DNA of 64,000 nt from Paeniglutamicibacter quisquiliarum (GCF_019084045.1 NZ_JAHRED010000002.1:124001-188000), one strand, 5' to 3'. Counted from the stretch's first letter, positions 10,267-20,025 are shown. The notes: a model not told the origin generated them from the sequence alone. Program-made: numbers and translations.

Positions 10267-10728
10267 ATGGCGAAAATGACCAAGGCGCAGCGCGAATGGC
10301 GCCCGGGAGTGCCGAAGAAGCCCCGCTCGACCCGTGTGATGTTCGCCTCCACGGTGCTGGTGCTCGAGGCGTTCCTGGCGATCTTCGTGGCGCTTGCCCT
10401 CTTCGGGCTCAAGCGCGAGGAACTGTCCCCGGTCCTGGTGATCGGCGCCGGCGCGGTGGTCGCGCTCATCTGCGTCTTCACCTGCGCGCTGCTGAAGAAA
10501 CCGCTGGGATACGCCATCGGCTGGGCGCTGCAGCTGCTGTTCATCCTCACCGGGTTCCTGCTGACCTCGATGTTCTTCATCGGGGCCGCGTTCGCCGCCA
10601 CCTGGTGGTACGCGGTCACCAAGGGCCGGTCGATGGACCTGGAGACGGCCCGCCGGGCCCGCGAGCAGGCCGCCTGGGAGGCGGCGCACCCGCCGGAAGA
10701 TCCCGGCGCACCGACTGCCCAACCGTAG
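10267..10728 (+). CDS. DUF4233 membrane protein
   Basis: The 153-residue protein has a basic N-terminus followed by three or four hydrophobic segments between residues 25 and 115. DUF4233 proteins of this size typically follow folC in Actinobacteria; their function is unknown. I chose ATG 10267 (MAKMTKAQRE), preceded by GGGAGG at the very end of folC, over the in-frame ATG at 10255 that overlaps folC. Confidence 0.82.
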   Translation: MAKMTKAQREWRPGVPKKPRSTRVMFASTVLVLEAFLAIFVALALFGLKREELSPVLVIGAGAVVALICVFTCALLKKPLGYAIGWALQLLFILTGFLLTSMFFIGAAFAATWWYAVTKGRSMDLETARRAREQAAWEAAHPPEDPGAPTAQP

Positions 10729-10731
10729 AAT
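10726..10731 (+). promoter_or_regulatory. Probable ndk -10 element
   Basis: TAGAAT overlaps the stop of the DUF4233 gene and lies 49 bases before the ndk start. This matches the TAnnnT boxes seen before several genes in the window. Confidence 0.4.
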
Positions 10732-10779
10732 CAAGACCAACGACACATGTGCACCACCACCACAGAAGGAGCCGCACCC

Positions 10780-11196
10780 ATGGCCATTGAACGCACCCTG
10801 ATCCTCATCAAGCCCGACGGCGTCAAGCGCCAGCTGACCGGCCAGATCCTTTCCCGCATCGAGGCCAAGGGCTACGTGATCGCCGAGCTCAAGCAGGTCT
10901 CCGCGACCCGCGAACTGCTCGAGGCGCACTACGAGGAGCACGTGGGCAAGCCGTTCTACGAGCCGCTGGTCGAGTTCATGCTCTCCGGCCCGCTCGTGGC
11001 GCTCATCGCCGAGGGCCAGAACGTCATCCCCGGCTTCCGCTCGCTGGCCGGCACCACCGACCCGACCACCGCGGCCCCGGGCACCATCCGCGGGGACCTG
11101 GGCCGCGACTGGGGCCTGAAGGTCCAGCAGAACCTGGTCCACGGCTCGGACTCGGTCGAATCCGCCGCCCGCGAAATCGGCATCTGGTTCTCCTGA
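10780..11196 (+). CDS. ndk: Nucleoside diphosphate kinase
   Basis: The 138-residue enzyme transfers the gamma-phosphate between nucleoside di- and triphosphates. The family signature is near the C-terminus: NLVHGSDSVESAAREI holds the catalytic histidine, and RTLILIKPDGVKR is at the N-terminus. The full length is usual for bacterial Ndk. I chose ATG 10780 because AAGGAG lies 8 bases upstream; the upstream ATG at 10747 precedes that site. Confidence 0.97.
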   Translation: MAIERTLILIKPDGVKRQLTGQILSRIEAKGYVIAELKQVSATRELLEAHYEEHVGKPFYEPLVEFMLSGPLVALIAEGQNVIPGFRSLAGTTDPTTAAPGTIRGDLGRDWGLKVQQNLVHGSDSVESAAREIGIWFS

Positions 11197-11223
11197 TCCA
11201 AGGGGGGATACCCACCCCCGCAG

Positions 11224-11270
11224 AGAGGGCCCGGCACTTCCACGCGAGTGGAAAATGCCGGGCCCTCTTT
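11224..11270. terminator. Strong bidirectional terminator after ndk
   Basis: AGAGGGCCCGGCA pairs with TGCCGGGCCCTCT around an inner CTTCCAC/GTGGAA arm and is followed by TTT. It sits between ndk and the convergent DUF2809 gene and can serve both. Confidence 0.85.
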
Positions 11271-11290
11271 CGCCTCCGCGCAGGCCGCGT

Positions 11291-11782
11291 TCAGCCCGCG
11301 GTTGGCCGCCGGACCCGGATCCTGCCCGCCAGCACATCCGCGCCGAGCGCCAGCGCGGAGCCAATCGCGTAGGCCAGCAGGTCAAGGGGCGCGAAGCCCG
11401 TGCCCAACACCAGCCGGACCGGCGGGAAGGCGCGGGCCAGGTCCGCGGGAATGCCGGTGAGCTGCAGCAGCTCGATGAGCACGCAGAGCACCAGGGCGGC
11501 GGCGGCAATCGAGAGCGCCGCGGCCCGGGGGCGCAGCACCGTGAGCAGCAGGTAGATGAGCACCGCGTAGAACACGCCACCGGAAAGGTCGGCCGGCAAC
11601 CCGGCACCCAGGAAACGCGAGGCAAGGCCCGCCGCGACGACCGGCGGCACCAGGGCGGCGGCCGCCAGCCGCCGCGCTCCGTGCCGCCGCCCGGCGGCCG
11701 GGGCCTCAGGCGCCAACGAAGGCGCCGGGGAAGCGCAGGACGACGGTGGCGGCGGTGATGACCAGCAGCACGACCACCGCAA
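11291..11782 (-). CDS. DUF2809 family membrane protein
   Basis: At up to 163 residues, the protein has four hydrophobic segments. The core GAGLPADLSGGVFYAVLIY and the later TGFAPLDLLAYAIG motif match DUF2809, a small integral membrane family of unknown role. The start is uncertain: ATG 11782 lies well inside the upstream VKOR gene, and a TTG near 11714 overlapping the VKOR stop is an alternative. The two are probably co-transcribed. Confidence 0.72.
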   Translation of the reverse strand: MRWSCCWSSPPPPSSCASPAPSLAPEAPAAGRRHGARRLAAAALVPPVVAAGLASRFLGAGLPADLSGGVFYAVLIYLLLTVLRPRAAALSIAAAALVLCVLIELLQLTGIPADLARAFPPVRLVLGTGFAPLDLLAYAIGSALALGADVLAGRIRVRRPTAG

Positions 11783-12338
11783 CCCAGGTCCATTCGCCGG
11801 CCGCGCGGCGCAGTGCCGCCGGCGCGGGGAGCACGCCGTGGGCGATGTTGCGGGCCGTGGTGTACATGAACATCGGGATCATCATCGCCCAAACCACCAT
11901 GCAGTAGGGGCACAGGGCGTTGATTTCGTAGAGCGCCTGGGACCAGAGCCACACGATGAACACCATCGCCAGGGTGACTCCGACCTGCACGCCGACCCAG
12001 TACCAGCGGGCGAAGCGGGCCCCGGCCAGCAGCGCCATGCCGATGGTGACCACGATGCCGAAGCCCACGATGCCCAGGAACGGGTTGGGGAAGCCCAGCA
12101 GGGCAGCCTGGGTGGATTTCATGACGGTGCCGCAGGAGACCCAGGGGTTGAAGTCGCAGCTGGTCACGTAGTCGGGGTCCTTGTACAGGGCGATGCGCTC
12201 GAGCACCAGGATCCCCGAGGCGATCCAGGCCACCGCGCCGGCGAGCACCAGGAACAGGCCAAAGGGCCGGTCCCGGGCCATGCGCGGCACCGCGTCCCCG
12301 TCGCGTGGTGGCGCGGCTGCTGCTTCGGACATGCTCAT
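11706..12338 (-). CDS. Vitamin K epoxide reductase (VKOR) family protein
   Basis: The 210-residue polytopic membrane protein carries the VKOR marks: the loop cysteines in SCDFNPWVSC near residue 60 and the catalytic CPYC at about 135, in the segment before the fourth helix. In Actinobacteria, VKOR homologues reoxidise DsbA-like proteins and so support disulfide formation outside the cytoplasm. GAGGGAG precedes the chosen ATG at 12338. The DUF2809 gene follows and overlaps. Confidence 0.92.
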   Translation of the reverse strand: MSMSEAAAAPPRDGDAVPRMARDRPFGLFLVLAGAVAWIASGILVLERIALYKDPDYVTSCDFNPWVSCGTVMKSTQAALLGFPNPFLGIVGFGIVVTIGMALLAGARFARWYWVGVQVGVTLAMVFIVWLWSQALYEINALCPYCMVVWAMMIPMFMYTTARNIAHGVLPAPAALRRAAGEWTWVAVVVLLVITAATVVLRFPGAFVGA

Positions 12339-12453
12339 CGGTGCTCCCTCGTGGCGGTTCGGTTTTCCCCCGGCGTGCGGCCACCCGGGATTTCCGGCGT
12401 GGATGCCACGCCGGGCCGGGAAGTTGCGGGTGGCCACAGCTGAAGTCTAGTGG

Positions 12454-12488
12454 CCCCCGGCGGCGCGGATCCTGCCCCGCGCCGGGGG
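12454..12488. terminator. GC-rich inverted repeat between VKOR and rne
   Basis: CCCCCGGC at 12454-12461 pairs with GCCGGGGG at 12481-12488, and the inner GCGG pairs with CCGC. It lies upstream of both divergent genes, without a U-tract. It could be a structural or insulating hairpin rather than a terminator. Confidence 0.3.
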
Positions 12489-12884
12489 TTGGCACAAGGG
12501 AAGGGGCAATGCGCGGCGCGCGCGGTGCCCGTCGGCGTGTCGATGTGAGACAATTGCAGTGGTTGTTCGTGGATCCACAGTCTGCTTTCAACCCAACGAC
12601 AGGCTTTCAAGCCCGATTGCGATGCATCTGCTGCGTAGAGACCGCCTATACGAAGGTCTGAGCGAATACCGCGATATGGTCGCCGCAACGTAAAGCGGCT
12701 TGCTTGGAAAAGCGCCGTTGGCCTTGCACGGATGCCGCGCCCCGCAATGGTGGGCGCACCCGTTCAAGACATCTACAAGGACTTCCGCTGGGACACGCGG
12801 CCACAAGGCCCGGTCCGGCGAACCAACCAGGGGAGACGCGCTATCTGTGGGAGCAGCCGACCCGCCGAGGAGCACTCTTTTAAC
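12489..12884 (+). promoter_or_regulatory. Long leader region of the RNase E/G gene
   Basis: About 400 bases separate the hairpin at 12454-12488 from the rne start. I see no gene in it. The frame that extends rne upstream to 12732 lacks the Ala/Pro bias of the protein and has no ribosome binding site. A long untranslated leader would fit autoregulation, which is known for RNase E in enterobacteria. I found no recognisable motif. Confidence 0.35.
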
Positions 12885-15800
12885 ATGGCACTGAATCGCG
12901 ACGAATCAAAGGCAGCAATGGGCCAGGGGCCAAAGGGCCGCAGCCGTACCTCCCGCCCGCCGCGCGGCAACTTCAACGAACCGTCACCGCCGCCGCCGCG
13001 CCGGGCCATGACCCTGGCCGAGCTCAACGACGCAGCAGCCGCACCGACGCGCAAGGTGCGCGCCAACGTTTCCCCGCGCGCCGCCACCGCGCGCCGCGCC
13101 CCTGCCACCCGGAACGCCCCCGCCCGGGAAGCGACGGTTGAATCGGTCGTCGCCGAGGCGACCGGCAAGGCCCCGGCCGCCAAGGTCCAGGCACCTGCCG
13201 CCGAGGCAGTGACAGCCCCCGCGAAGGCACCTGCCCGCCGCGGCCCGCGCCGCGCCACCTCCGGGGTCACCTCCCCGGGAGCGGCAGCCGTGGAGGCGCC
13301 GGCAGTCATCGAGGCCCCGGCCGCGCTGGCCGCCGCCGAGGCCCAGACCGAAATCGTTGCCGAGAAGTCAGCGGCCCCGGCCGCCGAGGCCGCAGAGCCG
13401 AAGACCGCCGCCAAGCGCCCGGCCCGCGGCCGCGGCCGCAAGGCCACTGCCCCGGCTTCGAACACCGAGGCGCCCGCCGCCGAGGAGGCCCCCGAGGTTC
13501 CGGCCGCCGAGGCAGCCGTCGAGGCCACCGAGGAGCAGGCCGAAGGCACCGAGCCGGCCAAGGCCACCCGCCGCCGTCCGGCCCGAGGCGGCCGCGGCAC
13601 CCGCGCCGCCCAGGAAGCCGCCGCCGAAACCCCGGCCGCCGAGTCCGCCGAACCCGAGGCCGCTGCCGCCGATGCAACCACCGAACCGGATCCGGCAACC
13701 ATCTCCGACCCGTTCGCCATCCCCGAATCCGCGCTGTCGCTGATCTTCCAGGCACCGAGCCTGCCCGCCGCCGGCACCCCCGCCGACGAGGACGAGCACC
13801 AGGAAGCGGCCGGCAGCGGCCGCCGTGGCCGCTCCGACGCGGCCGGCGAGGACGCCGATGACGAAAACGCGGACGGCTCCGGAGCCGTCTCGCGCCGCCG
13901 CCGTCGCCGCCGCCGCGGCGAGGCCGACCTTGAGTTGGCCGGCGGATCCGAAAACGACCCGCCCAACACCATCACCAGGGTCCGCGCCCCGCGCACCACC
14001 CTGGAACCGGTGGTCTCCAACAAGGTCACCGCCGTGCGCGGATCCACCCGCCTCGAAGCCAAGCGCCAGCGCCGCCGCGACTCCCGCGAGTCCGGCCGCC
14101 GCCGCCAGGTCATCACCGAGGCGGAGTTCCTGGCCCGCCGCGAATCCGTCGACCGCCAGATGATCGTGCGCCAGCGCGAGGACCGCATCCAGATCGGCGT
14201 CCTCGAGGACGGCATCCTGGCCGAGCACTTCGTCTCCAAGACCCAGCAGGACTCCCTGATCGGCAACGTGTATGTCGGCAAGGTGCAGAACGTGCTCCCG
14301 TCGATGGAGGCCGCCTTCGTCGACATCGGACGCGGACGCAATGCCGTGCTCTACGCCGGCGAGGTCAACTGGGACGTCGCGGGCCTGGACGGCCAGCCGC
14401 GCCGCATCGAGCACGCCCTGAAGTCCGGGGACACCGTCCTGGTGCAGGTCACCAAGGACCCGGTCGGCCACAAGGGCGCCCGCCTGACCTCCCAGATCTC
14501 CCTGCCCGGCCGCTACCTGGTGTACGTGCCGGGCGGCTCGATGACCGGGATCTCGCGCAAGCTTCCCGACGTGGAGCGCAACCGCCTGAAGAAGATCCTC
14601 AAGGACCACCTGCCGGAGAACGCGGGCGTCATCGTGCGCACCGCCGCCGAGGGGGCCTCCGAGGAAGAGTTGATGAACGACATCAACCGCCTGCGCGCCC
14701 AGTGGGAAGGGATCGAGGCCGCCTCGACCTCCACCAAGACCCTGGCACCCGAGCTGCTCTACGGGGAGCCGGATCTGACCATCAAGGTCGTCCGCGATGT
14801 CTTCAACGAGGACTTCACCAAGCTCATCGTCTCCGGCGACGAGGCCTGGGACACCATCGAGGCCTACGTCACCTACGTGGCCCCGGACCTGGTCTCGCGC
14901 CTGGAGAAGTGGGAGTCCGACGAGGACATCTTCGGCCACTACCGCCTCGACGAGCAGATCCACAAGGCCCTGGACCGCAAGGTCTTCCTGCCCTCCGGCG
15001 GCTCCCTGGTGATCGACCGCACCGAGGCCATGACCGTGGTCGACGTGAACACCGGCAAGTACACCGGATCCGGCGGAAACCTCGAGGAAACCGTCACCAA
15101 GAACAACCTGGAGGCGGCCGAGGAGGTCGTGCGCCAGCTGCGCCTGCGCGACATCGGCGGCATCATCGTCATTGACTTCATCGACATGGTCCTGGAGTCC
15201 AACCGCGACCTGGTGCTCCGCCGCCTGGTCGAGTGCCTGGGCCGCGACCGCACCAAGCACCAGGTTGCAGAGGTCACCTCCCTTGGCCTGGTCCAGATGA
15301 CGCGCAAGCGCATGGGCACCGGTCTGCTGGAGGTCTTCGGCGAGAACTGCGAGGCCTGCAACGGCCGCGGCGTGATCACCCACGACGTGCCGGTGGAACA
15401 CCGCCGGTCCTTCAACTCGGCCGGCGAGGCCCACGGCCCGAGCAGCCGCGCCGCGGAGAAGCCCTCGCGGGCCGAGCGCCGCCGCCGCAACCGTTCCACC
15501 GACGGCGAGGCCGGCACCGAAGGCGGTGCCGAAGGCGGTGCCGAGGAAACCACCGAGGCCCCCGCAGCGGTGTCCGCGCCGAACGAGGCCAAGGCCACCG
15601 CCACGCGCAACGCCTTTGCCACGATCGCCGCGGCGGCACATGCAGCCCACGAACACGACGATGCGGAAGCCGCCGACGGCGGCGCAACGCTGACCGTGGC
15701 AGGGGAGTCGGTGGTGGTTCCCGCCGCGCGCCGCAACCGCCGTGCCGCCTCCTCCGAGGCCAGCGCGCCGTCGCTGACCCTGGAGAACCTGGAAGCCGCG

Positions 15801-16268
15801 CTGCCGGACAACTCCCCGGTGGCCGACGCGCCAGCCGAGGCCGAGGAAGGCGAGTCCGCGCAATCGCGTCCGGCCCGCTCCCGCACCCGCCGCAAGGCCC
15901 GTGCCAAGGCTCCCGAGGCAAGTGCCGCCCCCGCCGCCGAACAGCCGGCTGCGGCATCGGCACCCGTGATCTCGGGTGTGGCCGGGCAGGCCTCCGACGA
16001 TGCGCCTTCCGAGGCGCCGGCGGCAACCTCAACCAAAAAGACTTCGGGCATCGAGCCGGTGGCGCGCGCCAAGCGCAGCCGCCGTGCCACGAGCCCGCAG
16101 GGTGGATCCGACACCGCAGTTTCTGTGGCATCGGACACGCTTGCGGCATCGGGTACCTCCCATGTCGCTTCGCTCGCTGACCCAACCAAGGCCCCGCAGC
16201 CGCCAATCGCCGCCAATGCGCCGATTATGCTGGGTGTCGGGGTGCCGGTCAAAGAGTTGAAAGAGTAG
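12885..16268 (+). CDS. rne: Ribonuclease E/G family endoribonuclease
   Basis: This 1127-residue protein has a conserved core flanked by long disordered arms. Residues 1 to about 400 are Ala/Pro/Glu-rich with Arg-rich blocks. The core (about 420-870) begins with an S1 RNA-binding region (IGNVYVGKVQNVLPSMEAAFVDIG). It continues with the DNase I-like catalytic site (LVIDRTEAMTVVDVNTGKYTG and IIVIDFIDM, with the metal-binding aspartates) and the zinc-link CEACNGRG. The C-terminal 290 residues are again disordered, with RSRTRRKARAK-type patches. It initiates mRNA decay and rRNA processing; the arms probably bind RNA or degradosome partners. AGGAG lies 12 bases before ATG 12885. Confidence 0.95.
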   Translation: MALNRDESKAAMGQGPKGRSRTSRPPRGNFNEPSPPPPRRAMTLAELNDAAAAPTRKVRANVSPRAATARRAPATRNAPAREATVESVVAEATGKAPAAKVQAPAAEAVTAPAKAPARRGPRRATSGVTSPGAAAVEAPAVIEAPAALAAAEAQTEIVAEKSAAPAAEAAEPKTAAKRPARGRGRKATAPASNTEAPAAEEAPEVPAAEAAVEATEEQAEGTEPAKATRRRPARGGRGTRAAQEAAAETPAAESAEPEAAAADATTEPDPATISDPFAIPESALSLIFQAPSLPAAGTPADEDEHQEAAGSGRRGRSDAAGEDADDENADGSGAVSRRRRRRRRGEADLELAGGSENDPPNTITRVRAPRTTLEPVVSNKVTAVRGSTRLEAKRQRRRDSRESGRRRQVITEAEFLARRESVDRQMIVRQREDRIQIGVLEDGILAEHFVSKTQQDSLIGNVYVGKVQNVLPSMEAAFVDIGRGRNAVLYAGEVNWDVAGLDGQPRRIEHALKSGDTVLVQVTKDPVGHKGARLTSQISLPGRYLVYVPGGSMTGISRKLPDVERNRLKKILKDHLPENAGVIVRTAAEGASEEELMNDINRLRAQWEGIEAASTSTKTLAPELLYGEPDLTIKVVRDVFNEDFTKLIVSGDEAWDTIEAYVTYVAPDLVSRLEKWESDEDIFGHYRLDEQIHKALDRKVFLPSGGSLVIDRTEAMTVVDVNTGKYTGSGGNLEETVTKNNLEAAEEVVRQLRLRDIGGIIVIDFIDMVLESNRDLVLRRLVECLGRDRTKHQVAEVTSLGLVQMTRKRMGTGLLEVFGENCEACNGRGVITHDVPVEHRRSFNSAGEAHGPSSRAAEKPSRAERRRRNRSTDGEAGTEGGAEGGAEETTEAPAAVSAPNEAKATATRNAFATIAAAAHAAHEHDDAEAADGGATLTVAGESVVVPAARRNRRAASSEASAPSLTLENLEAALPDNSPVADAPAEAEEGESAQSRPARSRTRRKARAKAPEASAAPAAEQPAAASAPVISGVAGQASDDAPSEAPAATSTKKTSGIEPVARAKRSRRATSPQGGSDTAVSVASDTLAASGTSHVASLADPTKAPQPPIAANAPIMLGVGVPVKELKE

Positions 16269-16284
16269 GGGTCTTGACGACTCG

Positions 16285-16320
16285 CGGGGCAGTCTGTATT
16301 TGCCCCCGCAGCGCTTTTTA
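16285..16320 (+). terminator. Terminator after rne
   Basis: GCGGGGCA at 16285-16292 pairs with TGCCCC(C)GC at 16302-16310; a run of five T follows at 16316-16320. Confidence 0.65.
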
Positions 16321-16460
16321 GCGTAGTCTAGATCCTCGGTGCGAACGCCAGCTATCGGATTCTTCCGCTCGGCGTGCCAGCACAGCGCAATCCCCGGTTT
16401 GTTTTGGGGTAGTGATGCGCAGCAAGACAGATTGAACGTCGAGTAGAAGTGAGTACCCAC

Positions 16461-16769
16461 GTGGTGTACGCAATTGTCCGCGCTGGCGGCCGCCAGGAAA
16501 AGGTTTCTGTTGGAGACCTCGTTACCCTTGACCGCCTGAAGGCCGCCCCAGGCGCCTCCATTGAATTGCCAGCCCTGTTGCTGGTTGATGGCGAGAAGGT
16601 AACTTCGGCAGCCGATGAGCTTGCCAAGGTTAAGGTGACCGCTGAGGTCATTGAGAACCTTCGCGGCCAGAAGATTGTCATCCAGAAGTTCAAGAACAAG
16701 ACCGGTTACAAGAAGCGCCAGGGTTTCCGCGCTATGTTGACCAAGGTCAAGGTCACCTCGATCGCTTAA
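16461..16769 (+). CDS. rplU: 50S ribosomal protein L21
   Basis: The 102-residue protein starting [18 protein letters not shown], with [11 protein letters not shown] near the C-terminus, is L21, which binds 23S rRNA. I chose GTG 16461 because it gives the usual actinobacterial length and N-terminus and follows AGAAGTGAG. A GTG at 16449 would add four residues. L27 follows, the usual order. Confidence 0.95.
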   Translation: MVYAIVRAGGRQEKVSVGDLVTLDRLKAAPGASIELPALLLVDGEKVTSAADELAKVKVTAEVIENLRGQKIVIQKFKNKTGYKKRQGFRAMLTKVKVTSIA

Positions 16770-16817
16770 TTGCGGTTGATTCCAAGAATTCTCATTACCT
16801 GAAGGTAGGCATTTTCA

Positions 16818-17072
16818 ATGGCACATAAGAAGGGCGCGAGTTCCACTCGCAACGGTCGCGATTCCAACGCCCAGTACCTTGGCGTCAAGCGCTTCGGTGG
16901 TCAGGTCGTTTCGGCCGGCGAAATCATCGTTCGCCAGCGTGGCACCCACTTCCACCCGGGCGCCGGCGTGGGACGTGGCAAGGACGACACCCTGTTCGCA
17001 CTGGAAGCCGGGGCTGTCGAATTCGGCACTCGCCGCGGCCGTAAAGTCGTGAACATCGTTACCGCTGGCTAA
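16818..17072 (+). CDS. rpmA: 50S ribosomal protein L27
   Basis: The 84-residue protein starts [20 protein letters not shown] and contains [16 protein letters not shown], both diagnostic of L27. Its N-terminus reaches the peptidyl transferase centre. There is no N-terminal cleavage extension of the firmicute type. It lies 48 bases after rplU and is co-transcribed with it. Confidence 0.98.
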   Translation: MAHKKGASSTRNGRDSNAQYLGVKRFGGQVVSAGEIIVRQRGTHFHPGAGVGRGKDDTLFALEAGAVEFGTRRGRKVVNIVTAG

Positions 17073-17100
17073 CTAGCGCGTAACCGCATTCATTACACTG

Positions 17101-17139
17101 TAGAGGGTGGGCCGCACGGCTCACCCTCTATGTGTTTTT
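17101..17139 (+). terminator. Terminator after rpmA
   Basis: TAGAGGGTG...CACCCTCTA forms a long stem (17101-17130) with an inner GCCG/CGGC, followed by TGTGTTTTT. It separates the ribosomal protein pair from obgE. Confidence 0.85.
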
Positions 17140-17222
17140 CCAAAACCCCCAGTTTTTTGCCGCACCCCGCCCCCGGGCGGGCAGCGGAAAACACCATCCT
17201 TTTTTGCTAGGAGCTTTCAACC

Positions 17223-18794
17223 GTGGCAGCCTTCATCGACCGAGTGGTCCTCCATGTCTCCGGTGGTACCGGTGGGCACGGCTGTGTCTCCATCAAACGC
17301 GAAAAATTCAAGCCCCTCGGCGGACCCGACGGCGGCAGTGGCGGCGACGGCGGAAACGTGGTCCTGCGTGTAGACGCGCAGACCACCACCCTGCTTTCCT
17401 ACCACCACTCGCCGCACCGCCACGCCGGAAACGGCGAGGGCGGCAAGGGCGACCTGCGCCCGGGCAAGAACGGCGAGTCCCTCGTCCTGCCCGTGCCCGA
17501 GGGCACCGTGGTCAAGAACCGCGACGGCGACATCCTGGCCGACCTGATCGGTGACGGATCCGAATACGTCGTTGCCTCCGGCGGCCTGGGCGGCCTGGGC
17601 AACGCAGGGCTCTCCAGCCAGCGCCGCAAGGCCCCCGGGTTCGCGTTGCTGGGCACCCCCGGCACCGCCGCCGAGGTCATCCTCGAGCTGAAGTCGGTCG
17701 CCGACGTCGCCCTGGTGGGTTACCCCTCGGCCGGAAAGTCCTCGCTGATCGCCGCGCTCTCCGCGGCCCGGCCCAAGATCGCCGACTACCCCTTCACCAC
17801 CCTGGTCCCGAACCTCGGCGTGGTCCAGGCGGGCGACGTGCGCTACACCGTCGCCGACGTGCCGGGCCTGATCCCCGGAGCCTCGCAGGGCCGCGGCCTG
17901 GGCCTGGAGTTCCTGCGCCACGTCGAACGCTGCGCCGCCCTGGTGCACGTGCTTGACTGCGGCGCCCTGGAAACGGACCGCGACCCGGTTGCCGACCTGG
18001 AAACCATCCAGGCCGAGCTTGACGCCTACGAGGTCGACTCCTCGTTTGCCGGCGCCGACGGCCAGATCATTCCGCTGAACGAACGCCCCCGCCTGATCGC
18101 CCTGAACAAGGTCGACATGCCGGACGGCCGTGACATGGCAGAATTCGTGCGCCCGGAACTGGAGAAGCGCGGCTACCGCGTCTTCGAGGTCTCGGCCATG
18201 AGCCGCGAGGGGCTGCGCGAGCTCTCCTTCGCCATGTCCGAGCTGGTCACCGAGGCGCGCGCCAAGATCGAGGCAGCCCCGCTGCCCGTTCCCGTCGAGG
18301 TGCTGCGCCCGCGCGGCAGCAAGGCCAGCAAGGCCGGATTCGTCATCCGCAAGGAGGAGCGCAACCTCGAGCCGCTCTTCCGCGTCATCGGCGAAAAGCC
18401 CGAGCGCTGGATCATGCAGACCGACTTCCGCAACGACGAGGCAGTGGGCTACCTCGCCGACCGCCTGGCCAAGCTCGGCGTCGAAAACCAGCTGTACAAG
18501 CTGGGCGCCAAGCCCGGTGACGCGGTGGTCATCGGCTCCGAGGTCGACGCCGTGGTCTTCGACTGGGAGCCGACGATGGCCGCCGGTGCCGAGCTCCTGG
18601 GCTCGCGCCGCGGACAGGACGAGCGCCTGGCCGAATTCGGCGCACGCCCCTCCCGCGAGGAGAAGCGTGCGCAGCACGAGGCGCGCAAGGGCGCCAAGGC
18701 CGCGGCCCGCGAGGACCTGGAAGCCGAGCGCAAGGCCGGAATCTGGACGGAGTCCGTCAACTACAAGCACCAGCTTCCCAAGTCCGGGGAGTAA
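17223..18794 (+). CDS. obgE: GTPase ObgE/CgtA
   Basis: The 523-residue GTPase acts in ribosome assembly and stress signalling. It has the glycine-rich Obg fold (about 1-160, with [26 protein letters not shown]), the G domain (G1 [11 protein letters not shown] near 166, G3 DVPGLI, G4 NKVD) and an OCT domain (about 340-425). An additional charged C-terminal extension of about 80 residues is common in Actinobacteria. It starts with GTG 17223 after AGGAG. proB follows after 9 bases, so they share an operon. Confidence 0.97.
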   Translation: MAAFIDRVVLHVSGGTGGHGCVSIKREKFKPLGGPDGGSGGDGGNVVLRVDAQTTTLLSYHHSPHRHAGNGEGGKGDLRPGKNGESLVLPVPEGTVVKNRDGDILADLIGDGSEYVVASGGLGGLGNAGLSSQRRKAPGFALLGTPGTAAEVILELKSVADVALVGYPSAGKSSLIAALSAARPKIADYPFTTLVPNLGVVQAGDVRYTVADVPGLIPGASQGRGLGLEFLRHVERCAALVHVLDCGALETDRDPVADLETIQAELDAYEVDSSFAGADGQIIPLNERPRLIALNKVDMPDGRDMAEFVRPELEKRGYRVFEVSAMSREGLRELSFAMSELVTEARAKIEAAPLPVPVEVLRPRGSKASKAGFVIRKEERNLEPLFRVIGEKPERWIMQTDFRNDEAVGYLADRLAKLGVENQLYKLGAKPGDAVVIGSEVDAVVFDWEPTMAAGAELLGSRRGQDERLAEFGARPSREEKRAQHEARKGAKAAAREDLEAERKAGIWTESVNYKHQLPKSGE

Positions 18795-18803
18795 CACAGC
18801 ACC

Positions 18804-19943
18804 GTGCGCGCCACCCACCAGCCCTCGGGCATCACGCAACGCCAGGACCTGCCCCGTGCCTCACGCATCGTGGTCAAGGTCGGTTCCTCGTCCCTGACCA
18901 CGCTGGCCGGGGGCATCTCCGAGGAGGCGCTCAGTTCCCTGGTTGACCGCCTTGCCGCGGTCAACACCGCCGGGACCGAGCTGATCCTGGTCTCCTCCGG
19001 CGCCATCGCCGCCGGGCTGGCACCCCTGGACCTGGGGCGCCGCCCGCGGGACCTGGCCACGCAGCAGGCAGCCGCCTCGGTGGGCCAGGGGCTGCTGATG
19101 GCCAAGTACACCCAGGCGTTCTCCGCCCACGGGGTCACCGTCGGCCAGGTGCTTTTGACGGCCGACGACCTGATCCGCCGCCAGCAGTACGCCAACGCCT
19201 TCCGCGCGCTGAACCGGCTGCTGGCCCTGGGCGTGGTGCCGATCGTGAACGAAAACGACACGGTGGCCACCCACGAGATCCGCTTCGGCGACAACGACCG
19301 GCTGGCGGCCCTCGTGGCGCACCTGGTCAAGGCCGATGCGCTGCTGCTGCTCTCCGACGTCGACGCGGTCTACGACGCACCGCCGAACGCCGGGGGAGTG
19401 CGCGTCTCCCGGGTCGACCGGGCCGAGGACCTGGCGAGCCTGCGCATCGGCTCCACCGGGGGAGCCGGGCTGGGCACCGGCGGCATGGCCACCAAGGTCG
19501 AGGCCGCCACCATGAGCGCCGAATCGGGCATCCCCACGCTGGTCACCTCCACCGCCAACGCGGCAGCCGCGCTGGCCGGGGCGGACGTGGGAACCTGGTT
19601 CTCCGCCCGCGGCGGACGGCGCTCCACCCGGATGCTGTGGCTGGCCCACCTCGCCACCACCCAGGGGCGGCTGCTGCTGGATCCCGGGGCCGTGCGCGCC
19701 GTGGCCTCGGGTGTCGCCTCGCTGCTGCCTGCCGGGATCACCGGGGTCAAGGGGTCCTTCGAGGCCGGGGACGCGGTGGAAATCACCGACGCCGCCGGGC
19801 GGGTCATCGCCCGGGGACTGGTGAACTTCTCCTCCGCGGAATTGCCGCAGATGCTGGGCCGCTCCACCCGGGAACTCGGCGAGGACCTGGGGAGCCAATT
19901 CGAACGCGCCGTGGTGCACGTCGACGACCTGGTCGTCGTCTAG
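18804..19943 (+). CDS. proB: Glutamate 5-kinase
   Basis: The 379-residue enzyme performs the first step of proline synthesis. The amino acid kinase domain (about 15-260) holds VVKVGSSSLT, SSGAIAAGL and NENDTVA. A C-terminal PUA domain (about 285-370) includes LLPAGITGVKGSFEAGDAVEI. The gene starts with GTG 18804. proA follows after a hairpin and its own apparent promoter. Confidence 0.97.
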   Translation: MRATHQPSGITQRQDLPRASRIVVKVGSSSLTTLAGGISEEALSSLVDRLAAVNTAGTELILVSSGAIAAGLAPLDLGRRPRDLATQQAAASVGQGLLMAKYTQAFSAHGVTVGQVLLTADDLIRRQQYANAFRALNRLLALGVVPIVNENDTVATHEIRFGDNDRLAALVAHLVKADALLLLSDVDAVYDAPPNAGGVRVSRVDRAEDLASLRIGSTGGAGLGTGGMATKVEAATMSAESGIPTLVTSTANAAAALAGADVGTWFSARGGRRSTRMLWLAHLATTQGRLLLDPGAVRAVASGVASLLPAGITGVKGSFEAGDAVEITDAAGRVIARGLVNFSSAELPQMLGRSTRELGEDLGSQFERAVVHVDDLVVV

Positions 19944-19946
19944 GAC

Positions 19947-19965
19947 CCGGGCACGCGATGCCCGG
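19947..19965 (+). terminator. Short hairpin between proB and proA
   Basis: CCGGGCA pairs with TGCCCGG around a five-base loop. A U-tract is lacking, so termination is uncertain. Confidence 0.4.
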
Positions 19966-20011
19966 CCCGTCCCCGTGCTTAACATGGGGGCGGGCCGCTG
20001 TGCATCCACCG

Positions 20012-20017
20012 TAGAAT
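20012..20017 (+). promoter_or_regulatory. -10 element placing the proA transcript start at or near its ATG
   Basis: TAGAAT ends 8 bases before ATG 20026 and no ribosome binding site is visible, so proA may be a leaderless mRNA. Confidence 0.5.
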
Positions 20018-20025
20018 GGGTGATC

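Noticed and set aside
7914-10622. 902-codon minus-strand frame across ileS, folC and the DUF4233 gene
   Set aside because: Spans three well-supported genes in the opposite direction; composition artefact of high GC.
13368-15863. 831-codon minus-strand frame in rne
   Set aside because: Gly/Val/Ala-rich shadow of the Ala/Pro-rich RNase E/G gene.
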